A DNA stretch of 64,000 nucleotides from an uncultured Bacillota bacterium (GCA_905188085.1 CAJJKN010000008.1:10406-74405), one strand, 5' to 3'. Shown: positions 51,827-61,545, numbered from the stretch's first letter. Program-made: numbers and translations. Notes: generated by a model not told the origin, from the sequence alone.

Positions 51827-52534
51827 TTAGGCCTGTTTGGTTACGGCGTCTATGCAGGCAATGGCGTTCAGCGTCCGCGGAAAGCCGATGATGGGCAGGC
51901 ACTGCGTAATCGTCTCAATCAGCATTTCCCGGCTGTTGCCCACGCTGAGGTTCCCTCCGGCATGCGCCTTGGCCTACGGTTCGCAGCCGCCCAGGCAGCA
52001 AATGGCACAAAAGGTAATCAATTCGCGCATTTGTAAATCCAGCGTCTCTCTGGTATAAAAATCCCCAAAGCAATAGGCCGATAAATAATCCTGTATATGC
52101 TTTAATTCCGCCGGCGCCGCTTCGCGCATGGCGTTGATGTGTTCTTTGCCAAAGATTTGCTGCTGCACGGCCAACCCTTTTTCAAACCGGGTTTCTTCGC
52201 AAACGCGCCCCTGCTTTTCCTTCGGATACGGCACCTTGGCCTGTTCAAAGGCTTTGCTCACTTCGTCCAGCGCGCACTGCACCTTTTCCAGCCCGATATA
52301 CGGCGCGCATTGATACAGCGTCTCTTTGATCTCTTCCGGCTTTACGCCGCGGCCCAGCGCCGTCAATAAAATCAGCGCGCGCTGTTTGTCCGTCAGCGTG
52401 CCGTGGTTCAATACATCCCCGCATAAAAACCGCTGTGCAATCTCGTCAAATTCCGGGTCATACGCATGGCCGGCAAAGCATTGTCCCCCAAACCATGCCC
52501 GGTTGTTTTTTTCCGTCTGTCTTATACGATCCAT
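51827..52534 (-). pseudogene. carboxymuconolactone decarboxylase-family gene with an internal TAG
   Basis: The frame from 52534 to the TAA at 51827 (235 codons) encodes two CMD-type halves: residues 30-110 (EIAQRFLCGDVLNHGTLTDKQR, split) and about 150-230. A TAG at codon 187 (51974-51976) follows CLGGCEP, where relatives have Gln-Leu-Lys; CAG to TAG is a single change. After it the frame continues coherently (AHAGGNLSVGNSREMLIE, CLPIIGFPRTLNA). CMD-family proteins of this type accompany aldo/keto reductases and flavodoxins in redox clusters. The protein is probably truncated and inactive. Confidence 0.8.
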
Positions 52535-52551
52535 CCGTTTCACGCCCTCTC

Positions 52552-53572
52552 TCAGATTTTCTGGCTGCCGGTAGACCATACATGGCTCTGCCGGGTCGCC
52601 GCCCTCGTGTTTTGCGCCATCACGCCTACCGGCGCATGCGGCACATACATTTCTTCCAAATACGCCGTTTCTTCTTCGGTCAGCTTCAATGCCGTTGCCT
52701 TAGCCGCGCCCTCCACGTGGGAAAGCTTTGTCGCCCCTACCACAGGCGCCGTCACCTTTGTCAACAGCCAGGCCAGCGCAATTTCCGTCATGGAAACGCC
52801 TCTTTTTTCTGCCAGCTCCGCCACCCGCGCAATCACTTTGCCGTCCGCTTCCGCTGTTTTGTCGTATTTCAATTTTGCATAGCTGTCCTCTTCCAGCCTT
52901 TTGGAGGTTTCGCCCGGCCGCTTGGCCAGCCTGCCGCCTGCCAGCGCGCTGTACGGCGTCATGGCAATTTGGTCTTCTGCGCAAAGCTGCGCCATCTCCC
53001 GCTCCTCTTCAATGCCCCTGCACGGAAACAAACTTGGCAAACCCTTCCTTTTCCGCCAGCGCATTGGCCTTGGCCAGCTGATACGCAAAGCAATTGGAAA
53101 TGCCGATATACCGCGCCTTGCCCGCCTGCACCACGCGGTTTAGCCCCTCCATGATGTCATACAGCGGAGTTTAATAATCCCACATATGATAGATATACAG
53201 ATCCACATACTCCATACCCAGATTTTCCAGGCTTTTGTTGATCATCCGTTCAATATGCTGTTGGCCGGTGATGCCCTGCTGTATTTCCTCCTGCGTGCGC
53301 GGTAAAAACTTTGTGGCCACCACCACATCCTCCCGCTTTGCAAAATCGCGCAGCGCCTGCCCCACATATTGTTCGCTGGTGCCGCTTTGGTAGGCAATGG
53401 TGGTATCAAAAAAGTTTATCCCCAGCTCCAGTCCTTTTTTTATAATCTCTTCGGAATGCGCCCGATCTATCGTCCAGGAATGCTGGCCGTTTTGCGCATC
53501 GCCAAAGCCCATGCACCCCATGCAAATGCGCGAGACCGTCAAATCCGAGGTTCCCAGCTTGGTATATTCCAT
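52552..53572 (-). pseudogene. broken aldo/keto reductase
   Basis: The N-terminal part (from 53572, EYTKLGTSDLTVSRICMG, FFDTTIAYQSGTSE) is intact to YIYHMWDY, then TAA at 53171-53173 where relatives continue with NTPLYDIMEG; the frame goes on with TPLYDIMEGLNRVV. A second lesion near 53020 removes about 20 bases (the YNLIFRE segment after VQGH) and shifts the frame. The last third (EMAQLCAEDQIAMTPYSAL..) is then readable to 52552. Two independent lesions show a true pseudogene. It lies between the flavodoxin and CMD genes in one minus-strand unit. Confidence 0.88.
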
Positions 53573-53588
53573 CTTTCTCTCCCTTTTG

Positions 53589-54062
53589 TCAGGTGTTTTC
53601 CCGAATCCACTGCGCAATCTCTTGCTTTGCGGCCTGTCCGCCGCCCTCATAGGCGGTATACATCGGCTTCATCTCGGCGCCTTTGCACAATTTTGCCAAG
53701 TCCCGATCGGAATGGCCCTTTCCGCCGCCCCCGTGGGTGGAAAACGGCATCACGGTTTTCCCTGTAAAATCCTGCTGTTCCAAAAACGTAGCCAGCGGCG
53801 GCGCCATCGTGCCCCACCAGATCGGCGTACCCACATACACCGTTTCATATTTATCCCAATCCGTTTTTACCGGGCAAATGGCCGGCCGTTTGTTTTGCCG
53901 TATCTCTTTTTTGGCCTGTGTTACCACCCGGTTATAGTCCGTTGTATACGGCGTTTCCGGTTTAATTTCCACCAGTTCCGCCCCGGTCTGCTCGGCGATG
54001 ATCTCCGCCATCCGTTTGGTCTTGCCGGACCATGTGTAATACACCACTACGCTGTTTTTCAT
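53589..54062 (-). CDS. flavodoxin
   Basis: A 157-residue FMN-binding electron carrier of the flavodoxin_4 type. The phosphate loop is YTWSGKTKRMAE (residues 9-20), and the later segments VGTPIWWGTMAPP and FSTHGGGGKGHS bind the flavin ring. It is the only gene of the cluster 51827-55434 that remains fully open. The ribosome binding site is a modest AAAGGAAAGAG. Its presumed partners, an aldo/keto reductase and a CMD protein downstream, are broken. Confidence 0.9.
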   Translation of the reverse strand: MKNSVVVYYTWSGKTKRMAEIIAEQTGAELVEIKPETPYTTDYNRVVTQAKKEIRQNKRPAICPVKTDWDKYETVYVGTPIWWGTMAPPLATFLEQQDFTGKTVMPFSTHGGGGKGHSDRDLAKLCKGAEMKPMYTAYEGGGQAAKQEIAQWIRENT

Positions 54063-54110
54063 CTTTCTCTTTCCTTTCTTTGTTCTTTTCCGGCTCTTTC
54101 TAAAGCCTTT

Positions 54111-54454
54111 TTATCTCCGGTTTTCCTGTCTGGTTTCACGCCTTAAATAATCCGGATGATCCTGTTGTTCTTCCTTTTGATGAATCTCTTTCAGCAACGC
54201 GTGTCGCTGTTCTTCCAGCATTGCCAGCCGCTGTTCCCTTTCTTTCCTTTCCCATAGGCCGATATACCGGGTCCTTTCCTCTTGTGAAACCCCGCCTTTT
54301 GCAGCGTCATCCATCGGCTCGGCCAAAGAAGATCCCGGTCGTCATATACCTTTGCTCGGCCGTCCGTTTTTTCCTTTTGCAGATCCCTCTCTTCATATTC
54401 TTTCAGCAATTCCATCGGAATTTGGTATCGCTGATTCACCTCGTCCCTCGTCAT
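54111..54454 (-). pseudogene. frameshifted MerR-family regulator
   Basis: From 54454 the sequence reads TRDEVNQRYQIPMELLKEYEE, VYDDRDL and MTLQKAGF, which is the winged-helix pattern of MerR-like proteins. Near 54290 it shifts frame and continues VSQEERTRYIGLWERKE and LAMLEEQRHALLKEIHQKE, the usual C-terminal helices, to a stop at 54111. A single indel explains the break. It lies between the flavodoxin and the LysR gene, in the same direction. Confidence 0.75.
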
Positions 54455-54564
54455 CGTTTCGCTTCTTTCCGCTGCCTATAAAAATAGGCGTCCTTTTTAG
54501 ACACCTATATTGTAAACGCTTTGCTTAAAAATATCTAATACCTATTTTCAATCTCTTAAAATGC

Positions 54565-55434
54565 TTATAAGGCATTTCTTAGAAAGCGAATAAACTGCGC
54601 CGTGGCCGCCCCCAGCGCCTGGTTTTTCTTCCAAACCAATACGGAGCCCGTTTCCAGCGTCGGCCGCAGCGGCACAAAGCAGACGTCCTCATACAGGTTT
54701 GCGCCCAAATCAAAGCACAGTGCCACGCCTACGCCGCTTTTCACCATCGCCGCCGCGTTTACCACCGAATTATACACTGCCATGATTTACAGCGATTCAC
54801 ACGAATCTCCAAACCACCCGGCCAGCTCGTTTTTCACCATTTCACGCTTTACCATCAATAGCGGCCTCTGCTTCAAATCCTCCGGCGCAATCCATTGTTT
54901 TCGGGCCAACGGCGCGTCCTTACGCACCAAAACGCCCCAACGCTCCTTTTGCGGCATCCGCATAAATTCATATTTGCCAATGTCCACCGGTTCCGCCGGC
55001 AGCCCCATATCCAGCAGCCCTTTTTCCCTCCGCTCTTTGATATCGTCCGCAATCGCGCTGTGTATTTCAAACCGCGCCATCGGATATTTTTGCTGAAAAT
55101 TCTTAATCTGCTCAGCCAAAAACAGCATACTCTTTGTTTCCGCGCAGCCGATCGCCACTTCGCCTGCCAACGTCGGCTCCAGATGGGAAAGCTCCTGCCG
55201 GGTTTTATCCGCCAGCGAAATCAGCTCCTGCGCCCTGCGTTTTAGCAGCATGCCGTCCTCGGTCAGCACAATGCTGTGTTTGCTTCTGTGAAACAGCTTT
55301 ACCCCCAGCTCTTCTTCCAGCTGTATCAGCTGCCGCGAAAGGGTGGGCTGCGTGATATGCAACAGGGCCGCCGCTTTGGTGATGTTTTCCTCCCTGGCCA
55401 CCATTAAAAAATATCTTAACACCCGAAGTTCCAT
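54565..55434 (-). pseudogene. LysR-family regulator with an internal TAA
   Basis: The frame from 55434 encodes a LysR helix-turn-helix (MELRVLRYFLMVAREENIT, HITQPTLSRQLIQLEEELG) and an effector domain. At 54784-54786 an in-frame TAA follows GDSCESL, and the same frame continues IMAVYNSVVNAAAMVKSGV to LRNAL and TAA at 54565. Lys or Glu to TAA is one base change. The total of about 289 codons is normal for LysR. The truncated 215-residue product may still bind DNA but lacks part of the effector domain. It was presumably the activator of the downstream redox cluster. Confidence 0.85.
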
Positions 55435-55582
55435 CGGCCCACGCTCCTTTCCTTTTTATTATACAATACTTGCCCTTTTCCCGGCGGCAGGTTTCTCCGT
55501 TCTCCTTTTGCATCCCCTGCCCTTTGCCTATCCGCTTTTTCGTTTTTCCCGGCGCGGTGTGTTTTGCCCGTGGTTTCAGGGT

Positions 55583-55615
55583 ACAAAAAAAGCACCGATT
55601 GCTCGGTGCTTTTTC
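55583..55615 (-). terminator. terminator of the rplJ-rplL operon
   Basis: Minus strand: AAAGCACCGA-GCAA-TCGGTGCTTTTTTT. Confidence 0.9.
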
Positions 55616-55622
55616 TCATTTG

Positions 55623-55994
55623 TTATTTTACTTCTACTACGCCGCCAGCTTCTTTGATCGCAGCTTCCAGCTTTTCAGCGTCTTCTTTGGACAGACCTTC
55701 TTTGATGGTCTTCGGAGCGCTGTCAACCAGTTCTTTGGCTTCTTTCAGGCCCAGGCCGGTCGCTTCGCGAACCGCTTTGATTACTTTGATCTTCTGATCG
55801 CCGGCTTCTTTCAGCACAACGTCAAATTCGGTTTTTTCAGCAGCAGCTTCTTCAGCCGGAGCAGCGGCAGCGGCCACAGCCACAGCCGGAGCAGCAGCGG
55901 ATACGCCGAATTTTTCTTCCATAGCTTTAACCAGTTCGCTCAGTTCGAGCACTGTCATATTTTCAATGGCTTCCATGATCTGATCTTTGTTCAT
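55623..55994 (-). CDS. rplL: 50S ribosomal protein L7/L12
   Basis: A 123-residue stalk protein. The N-terminal dimerisation domain (MNKDQIMEAIENMTVLELSELVK, split) is followed by an Ala-rich hinge (residues 35-52) and the C-terminal factor-binding domain (KIKVIKAVREATGLGLKEAKELV, split) ending VVEVK. It follows rplJ in the usual order, 46 bases apart. Confidence 0.98.
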   Translation of the reverse strand: MNKDQIMEAIENMTVLELSELVKAMEEKFGVSAAAPAVAVAAAAAPAEEAAAEKTEFDVVLKEAGDQKIKVIKAVREATGLGLKEAKELVDSAPKTIKEGLSKEDAEKLEAAIKEAGGVVEVK

Positions 55995-56040
55995 TTTTTT
56001 ATCCTCCGTTTTGTTTGTTTTTTAGATTATTTGGCGCACA

Positions 56041-56568
56041 TTACGCGCTTTTCTTTTCGCCGATGGCGTTCAGCACATACAGCAGGTTGCGGATATTGCC
56101 GGACAACGCCGTAACAAATCCGGTGATGGGTGCGTTCATGCTGCCCAACACTTTGGCCACCAACACTTCGCGGCTCGGCAAAGAGGCCAGCGCGTTCACA
56201 GCAGCCACATCCACAACTTTTCCTTCCAATACGCCGGCCTTGATTTCCGTCTTATTGGTTGTCTTGATAAATTCGCTGATGATCTTTGCCGGGGCCACAG
56301 CGTCTTCCATGCCGAAAGCCACAGCGGTCGGGCCTTCCAATACGGAATCCAACCCTTCCATGCCCAGCGCATCCACAGCGCGGCGAATCATCGTGTTTTT
56401 CAAAACGCGGTATTCAACGCCTGCTTCGCGGAATTTATTACGCAGATCCGTCACTTCTTCTACAGTCAGGCCACGATAGTCAATCAAAATAGCGCTTTGG
56501 CAGTTTTCAAACTTCGCTTTAATGTCTTCCACAATGCCCTGTTTCTGTTGCAAGATTGCTTCTTTCAC
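56041..56568 (-). CDS. rplJ: 50S ribosomal protein L10
   Basis: A 175-residue stalk-base protein that anchors L7/L12 dimers to 23S rRNA. Conserved segments are LIDYRGLTVEEVTDLRN, YRVLKNTMIRRA and the GPTAVAFG block. It is preceded by an L10 autoregulatory leader at 56594-56720 with an attenuator hairpin. Confidence 0.98.
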   Translation of the reverse strand: MKEAILQQKQGIVEDIKAKFENCQSAILIDYRGLTVEEVTDLRNKFREAGVEYRVLKNTMIRRAVDALGMEGLDSVLEGPTAVAFGMEDAVAPAKIISEFIKTTNKTEIKAGVLEGKVVDVAAVNALASLPSREVLVAKVLGSMNAPITGFVTALSGNIRNLLYVLNAIGEKKSA

Positions 56569-56593
56569 TCTTTTTCACCTCCGCCTGTCCAAT

Positions 56594-56622
56594 AGAAAAG
56601 CCTCCGAAACAGCTTCGGAGGC
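56594..56622 (-). terminator. attenuator hairpin of the L10 leader
   Basis: Minus strand: GCCTCCGAA-GCTGT-TTCGGAGGC followed by TTTTCT, upstream of rplJ. Confidence 0.8.
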
Positions 56623-56720
56623 TCAAAAGCACACAAAATCAAAAGAGATTGTATCTTTGGGTCATCCTCGGCGGGCGGTGATTAAGTGCAAAACTGCACG
56701 CCAGCTGTCTTCGGCAATCC
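56594..56720 (-). ncRNA. L10 ribosomal protein leader
   Basis: On the minus strand ATTGCCGAAGACAGCTGGCG, a GTGCAG..CTGCAC-like arm, CTTAATCACCGCCCGCCGAGG and the downstream attenuator reproduce the L10-leader pattern (GNNGAAGACNG..CUUAAUC..GCCGAGGU). The L10-L12 complex binds such leaders to repress its own operon. Confidence 0.88.
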
Positions 56721-56774
56721 AATATTTCATTTTGACTTAAAGAGTATACCACCTTATGCAAGGTGTGTCAATGT

Positions 56775-57464
56775 TTAGATGAAACGCTGCGCATTCAGGC
56801 GGATGCCGGGGCCCATCGTGCTGGAAATCGCTACGGACTTAAGATAGGTGCCCTTGGCAGAAGCCGGCTTTGCTTTCACAATTGCATCCATCAGCACGCT
56901 GATGTTTTCATCCAGCTGCGCCGCTTCAAAAGAAGCTTTGCCCACCGGCACATTGATGATAGAGCTGCGGTCTACGCGGTATTCCACTTTACCGGCTTTA
57001 ATTTCGTTCACAGCCTTGGTCACATCCGGGGTTACCGTGCCGGATTTCGGGTTCGGCATCAAGCCGCGGGGTCCCAAAATTCTGGCAACGCGGCCCACCA
57101 GGCCCATCATATCCGGGGTAGCAACGGCCACATCAAAGTCCAGCCAGCCTTCCTGGATTTTGGCGATCATCTCTTCGCCGCCGATGAAATCTGCGCCGGC
57201 AGCCTGTGCTTCCGCTTCTTTGTCCGCTTTGCAGAATACCAAAACGCGCACTTTTTTGCCGGTACCGTGCGGCAATACAACCGCACCGCGCACCTGCTGA
57301 TCCGCGTGACGCGGGTCTACACCCAAACGCACGGACAGCTCAATGGTTTCGTCAAATTTAGCTTTGGCCGTCTGCTTTACCAGCTCCACAGCCTCGCTCA
57401 AATCGTACTGTTTGCCTGTTTCCAACAGCTTTGTGCTGTCGGTATATTTCTTACCGTGTTTCAT
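56775..57464 (-). CDS. rplA: 50S ribosomal protein L1
   Basis: A 229-residue L1-stalk protein. Signatures are LSVRLGVDPRHADQQVRG, GTGKKVRVLVF and ARILGPRGLMPNPKSGTV. It follows rplK in the same direction, 53 bases apart. Confidence 0.98.
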   Translation of the reverse strand: MKHGKKYTDSTKLLETGKQYDLSEAVELVKQTAKAKFDETIELSVRLGVDPRHADQQVRGAVVLPHGTGKKVRVLVFCKADKEAEAQAAGADFIGGEEMIAKIQEGWLDFDVAVATPDMMGLVGRVARILGPRGLMPNPKSGTVTPDVTKAVNEIKAGKVEYRVDRSSIINVPVGKASFEAAQLDENISVLMDAIVKAKPASAKGTYLKSVAISSTMGPGIRLNAQRFI

Positions 57465-57517
57465 GGTTTCTCCTCCTTGTGGTCATAGCGCAGTTTCCTG
57501 CTCCCACGTTCTCGCGC

Positions 57518-57943
<426 letters not shown>

Positions 57944-58038
57944 GGTTGCACCTCCTGATTCTATTGTGGTAAAAGCGGGGGGACACCCCTCCCACGCAAC
58001 AAACGCGAAAAGCGTCTATGCTCGTAACATAAAATGTG

Positions 58039-58614
58039 TCAGATCTTGTGAACCTGCACAAAATCCAGTTCCACCGTGGTATCCCGGCCAAACATGGAAA
58101 CGGAAACCTTGAGCTTTTGCCGCTCTTTGTTGATTTCCTCGATCACACCCACAAAATTTTCCAGCGGGCCGCTTGTAATCGTGACATTTTGCCCCACTTC
58201 CACATCAATGTCAATGGAAACATTTTCAATGCCCGTCATACGCACTTCCGCATCGCTCAGCGGAATCGGCCGGCTGCCCGGGCCCACAAAGCCCGTCACG
58301 CCGCGGGTGTTGCGCACGATATACCAGCTTTCGTCCGTCAAAAACATTTTGATCATCACATAGCCGGGATACACCTTGCGCGATACCGTTTTTTTCTTGC
58401 CGTTTTTCACTTCGATGGAATCTTCCATCGGCACTTTCACTTCCAGGATCATATCCTGCATGCCGCGGTTTTCCACCGATTTTTCCAAATTGGCCTTCAC
58501 CTTGTTTTCATATCCGCTGTAAGTATGCACCACATACCACATCGGCCGGTCCGTTGTCTCCTGACGTCCCTGCGGCTGAATCTGGCTGCCTTCTCCTTGC
58601 ACGTGATCGCTCAA
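58039..58614 (-). CDS. nusG: transcription termination/antitermination protein NusG
   Basis: A 191-residue NusG. The NGN domain starts at about residue 26 (MWYVVHTYSGYENKVKANLE), and a C-terminal KOW domain (VTITSGPLENFVGVIEEIN) follows. The first 25 residues are a longer, Gln/Gly-rich tail than usual; an internal Met at about residue 26 could be the true start, but no stronger ribosome binding site is there, while AAGGAGG lies before 58614. It sits in the secE-nusG-rplK order. Confidence 0.96.
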   Translation of the reverse strand: MSDHVQGEGSQIQPQGRQETTDRPMWYVVHTYSGYENKVKANLEKSVENRGMQDMILEVKVPMEDSIEVKNGKKKTVSRKVYPGYVMIKMFLTDESWYIVRNTRGVTGFVGPGSRPIPLSDAEVRMTGIENVSIDIDVEVGQNVTITSGPLENFVGVIEEINKERQKLKVSVSMFGRDTTVELDFVQVHKI

Positions 58615-58627
58615 ATCAAAGACCTCC

Positions 58628-58888
58628 TTAGCCGATAATGAGCGCCAACAGTTTTGTAAGACCGAGGTCTATCACCCCAACGACAACGGTAAGCGCACAG
58701 ATGAATAACAGCACAATGCCGGTATATTTCGCCAGCTCCTGCTTGGTCGGCCATGTTGCTTTTTTAAGTTCGGAACCCATATCGCGGAAAAACTGAGCAA
58801 ACCTGCCGCGCTGTTTCGGTGCTTTTGCAGGTTTCTTTTCCTTTCCCTTTTTGGGTTCGGGCTGCTTGGCTTTTTTGTCCTTGGCCAT
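58628..58888 (-). CDS. secE: preprotein translocase subunit SecE
   Basis: An 86-residue single-span SecE, the clamp subunit of the SecYEG translocase. A Lys/Pro-rich N-terminus leads to the conserved amphipathic FFRDMGSELKKATWPTKQEL and one membrane segment (TGIVLLFICALTVVVGVIDLG, split). An in-frame GTG at 58900 is an alternative start; the ATG at 58888 is preferred because it begins the family-like MAKDKK tail. Confidence 0.95.
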   Translation of the reverse strand: MAKDKKAKQPEPKKGKEKKPAKAPKQRGRFAQFFRDMGSELKKATWPTKQELAKYTGIVLLFICALTVVVGVIDLGLTKLLALIIG

Positions 58889-58923
58889 AGGTTGTCTCAC
58901 ATCCTCACAAAACAGTTCGCGGG

Positions 58924-59085
58924 TTAACGGGTTTCCTTGTGCAGCGTATGCTTTTTGCAGAATCTGCAGTATTTGTTTGCTTCAATACGGTCCGGGTTAT
59001 TCTTTTTGTTCTTCATGGTGTCATAATTGCGTTGTTTGCATTCTGTGCAAGCAAGCGTAACTTTTACACGGCTTCCAGCTGCCAT
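58924..59085 (-). CDS. rpmG: 50S ribosomal protein L33
   Basis: A 53-residue L33. The translation reads MAAGSRVKVTLACTECKQRN, then YDTMKNKKNNPDR and KYCRFCKKHTLHKETR. Two CxxC pairs (CTEC, CRFC) show the zinc-binding form. Ribosome binding site GGAGGTG. It heads the secE-nusG-rplK operon. Confidence 0.97.
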   Translation of the reverse strand: MAAGSRVKVTLACTECKQRNYDTMKNKKNNPDRIEANKYCRFCKKHTLHKETR

Positions 59086-59155
59086 TGTATTTGCACCTCC
59101 ACGGTTTTAAAATCACGACATGATGAATAAAGCCCCAATGCGGGGTTACCTATTG

Positions 59156-59184
59156 AAAATAGCATAAATGCCCTGTTCTGTCAA
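59156..59184 (-). promoter_or_regulatory. promoter of the rpmG-secE-nusG operon
   Basis: Minus strand: -35 TTGACA (59179-59184), 17-base spacer, -10 TATTTT (59156-59161). Confidence 0.7.
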
Positions 59185-59185
59185 T

Positions 59186-60018
59186 GGCCTGTTTGCAATT
59201 TTCCCCGTTTCATACAGGCTTTTTGCCATTTTTACGCCGGCTTAAAGCGGAGGAGCATTTGCTCTGTTCTCCGCGTTGCAAACGTGCAAAATTCGGCACA
59301 GCGCCCCATTCCCTTTTCAATGCTTCATCACGCAGGCAAGTGTTTTGAGTTTCGGCCAAACCACCCGCCTCTCTGTACTTTTTTTATTATATCACATCTG
59401 CCGTTTTCCGAAACATTCCTTTGCCCTTTATTGCAAACTGTCCTTTTTTCTCCCCTTTTCATTCTCTTTCCCCTTAATTTCCACCAAACGATCTTTTTCC
59501 CCTTCCAATCCTTTTTCACAGGCTTTGGCAATACAAACCCTCCTATTTTGCTTCCCCCCCCTTTTTATTTTCTTTCTTGCCTGTCTGTCTTGTTTTTTCA
59601 AAGCATATGCCAACCGCAAATCGCGCTTTTCTTTACACCTTTGCATTGCTTAATATTATCCCGCGGTTTTTCTTTGCTTTTCCGCGTGTTTCCCGCGTAC
59701 TTTGTCTTGTTTGTCTGCCCGTTTTATGGGTGTGCCCTCGTTTTCCCTTGCCAAATTGTGGTTTGTCTGTGTTCTCCTCTTTTTCATCCGGTCTGTAAAC
59801 CCGTACCCGTTTCATTCTTCTCGTTTCCACCGGTTGCTTTTGTTGCTCCGCACCCTTTTGCTCTGTTTTCTTCGACTCTCCCCGGCTTTCCCCGCCCGGG
59901 GCAATCCTCCGCTCTGCTTTCCGTTTTACAACCGACATGGCCGCTTCCTTTTCCCTTTTTACCCTCGCTTTTCCCCTGCTGTTTCTGTCGTTCCCCCCTG
60001 GTTCCCGAAAATTTTGCA
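59186..60018. other. long pyrimidine-rich intergenic region, no gene
   Basis: About 830 bases with a strongly C/T-rich + strand from about 59290 to 60010. It is open in several frames but yields only Phe/Pro/Ser/Leu-rich nonsense without ribosome binding sites. Both flanking genes lie on the minus strand. Confidence 0.6.
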
Positions 60019-60019
60019 T

Positions 60020-60056
60020 ACAAAAAAGCCGCAGAGCGTTTCTGCTTTGCGGCCTT
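60020..60056 (-). terminator. terminator of the iron alcohol dehydrogenase gene
   Basis: Minus strand: GCCGCAAAGCAG..CTCTGCGGC-like stem followed by TTTTTTG. Confidence 0.75.
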
Positions 60057-60071
60057 TTGCGCTTATTTTGC

Positions 60072-61271
60072 TTATTCTGCCACGGAATCCAGAATTTCTT
60101 TCATCGCGGCTCTGTCCATACGAACAAATCCCATCACGGCGTCGTCTGCGCCCGGCAGCGTTGCGTCGATGATGTTCGGAATCTCTTTGGGATCAATGCC
60201 CAGTTCCTTAATCGTCAGCGGCATTCCGATGGAGCGGATCCATTCCTTAAACCGGCGAATGCCTTCCAGCGCCACGCCTCTCATGTCCGCATAGTCGGCG
60301 TCTACTTCAAACACGTCCACCGCCATCTGCGCCACGCGCGCTGCCTGTTCTTCCGTGCCGTGGTTTAAGATATACATCAGCATCGCCGGCATCACTACGG
60401 CCAGCCCTGCGCCGTGCGGCGTATCATACATGCCGCTCATCTGCACTTCCAAGCCGTGTTCCCCGCCTTTGGGCATGCCGGAACGGCCGATGCTCGTCAA
60501 ATCATTGTGTGCAAAGGAGCCGGCCAACATCAGTTCGGCACGCGCTTCATAATTGGTCGGGTCGTTCACCGCGATCGGCCCGTATTTAATTACGGTTTTC
60601 AGCGTACCCGCACAATACTGGTCGCACAGATAGCTGGCATCTGCGGTCAAATATCTCATATAGGTATGGGCGAAAATGTCCGCCGTGCCGCTGCCGGTCT
60701 GGTATTTGGATACCGTATAGGTCAGTTCCGGGTTCATAATGGCAAACACCGGCCTGCAAACATCGTTCATAAACCCATATTTTTTCTTGGTATCAATATC
60801 GTCCACAATGACCGAAGAGCCGCTGGTTTCGCTGCCCGCCGCGGAAATGGTGTGGATCGTGCCCACCGGGATCATCTTTTCCGCCATCACGCCATTGTAA
60901 AACTGCCAATATTCGCCGTCGTTGGCCAAGCCCAGCGCAATGGCTTTGGCGGTATCAATCGTGGATCCGCCGCCCACGGCCAGCATAAAGTCCACCTTTT
61001 CTTCCTGCGCTTTTTTCAACCCGGTTTCCACCAGCGAACGAAGCGGATTGGCTTTTACGCCGCCCAGCTCCACAAAGTCAATGCCGCCCTGTTTCAGGCT
61101 GTCTACCACTCTGTCATACAGGCCGCTGCGTTTGATGCTGCCGCCGCCGTATACAAACATTACCTTTGTGCCGCCGTGCTTTTTAATCATATTGGCCACT
61201 TCTTTTTCGGTGTCCTTGCCAAAAAGCATCTCCGTGTACATGTGGAATCTGAAGTTGGAAAATGTCTTCAT
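60072..61271 (-). CDS. iron-containing alcohol dehydrogenase (butanol dehydrogenase-like)
   Basis: A 399-residue type III alcohol dehydrogenase that reduces aldehydes to alcohols (or the reverse) with NAD(P)H. The cofactor segment is AVGGGSTIDTAKAIALG (about residues 97-113). Metal ligands are Asp and His in TADIFAHTYMRY, and His in GEHGLEVQMSGMYDTPHGAGL. The sequence is of the YqhD/BdhA type. I chose the ATG at 61271 behind AAGGAGAG. It probably acts in fermentation; a weak Rex-like repeat lies in the upstream region (61406-61422). Confidence 0.93.
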   Translation of the reverse strand: MKTFSNFRFHMYTEMLFGKDTEKEVANMIKKHGGTKVMFVYGGGSIKRSGLYDRVVDSLKQGGIDFVELGGVKANPLRSLVETGLKKAQEEKVDFMLAVGGGSTIDTAKAIALGLANDGEYWQFYNGVMAEKMIPVGTIHTISAAGSETSGSSVIVDDIDTKKKYGFMNDVCRPVFAIMNPELTYTVSKYQTGSGTADIFAHTYMRYLTADASYLCDQYCAGTLKTVIKYGPIAVNDPTNYEARAELMLAGSFAHNDLTSIGRSGMPKGGEHGLEVQMSGMYDTPHGAGLAVVMPAMLMYILNHGTEEQAARVAQMAVDVFEVDADYADMRGVALEGIRRFKEWIRSIGMPLTIKELGIDPKEIPNIIDATLPGADDAVMGFVRMDRAAMKEILDSVAE

Positions 61272-61405
61272 CTCTTCTCTCCTTTTTTGTTTATCTGTTA
61301 AAGGCAGCACATCTGCCCTTAATTTTTTATACAACAAGAAAACGTCCCTATTTTCAGCCCGCTATTTAATTTTATTTCGTATGTGTAAAAGCGCAAAAAT
61401 ATATT

Positions 61406-61422
61406 TTGTAAATAAAAAACAA
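61406..61422. promoter_or_regulatory. weak Rex-like inverted repeat
   Basis: Minus strand TTGTTTT-TTA-TTTACAA resembles TTGTTAA-N4-TTAACAA, but the spacer is one base short and two positions differ. It sits just before a TATATT sequence that could be the -10 box of the alcohol dehydrogenase promoter. Confidence 0.25.
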
Positions 61423-61545
61423 TAAAAAGTGATTTATAAAAATTTTCCAAGCAATTTTATAGTAACACATCTTGCCCTGTTTTTCAAATTTGTTTTGTTT
61501 TTTGGTTTAATTTACAAAGCCAAAAATGATTCCATGCTCTAAAAC

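Noticed and set aside
16741..52534. UAG reassigned to an amino acid in this organism
   Set aside because: Intact genes at 39853-40962 and 42182-43171 end in TAG at normal family length, and several of the TAG-containing genes carry frameshifts as well.
51827..55434. Mobile element as the cause of gene disruption in the redox cluster
   Set aside because: No transposase, terminal repeats or target duplication is visible. All lesions are point changes or small indels.
59186..60018. Overlapping open frames of up to about 330 codons in the pyrimidine-rich gap
   Set aside because: They are low-complexity translations of C/T-rich DNA, open in several frames at once, without ribosome binding sites.
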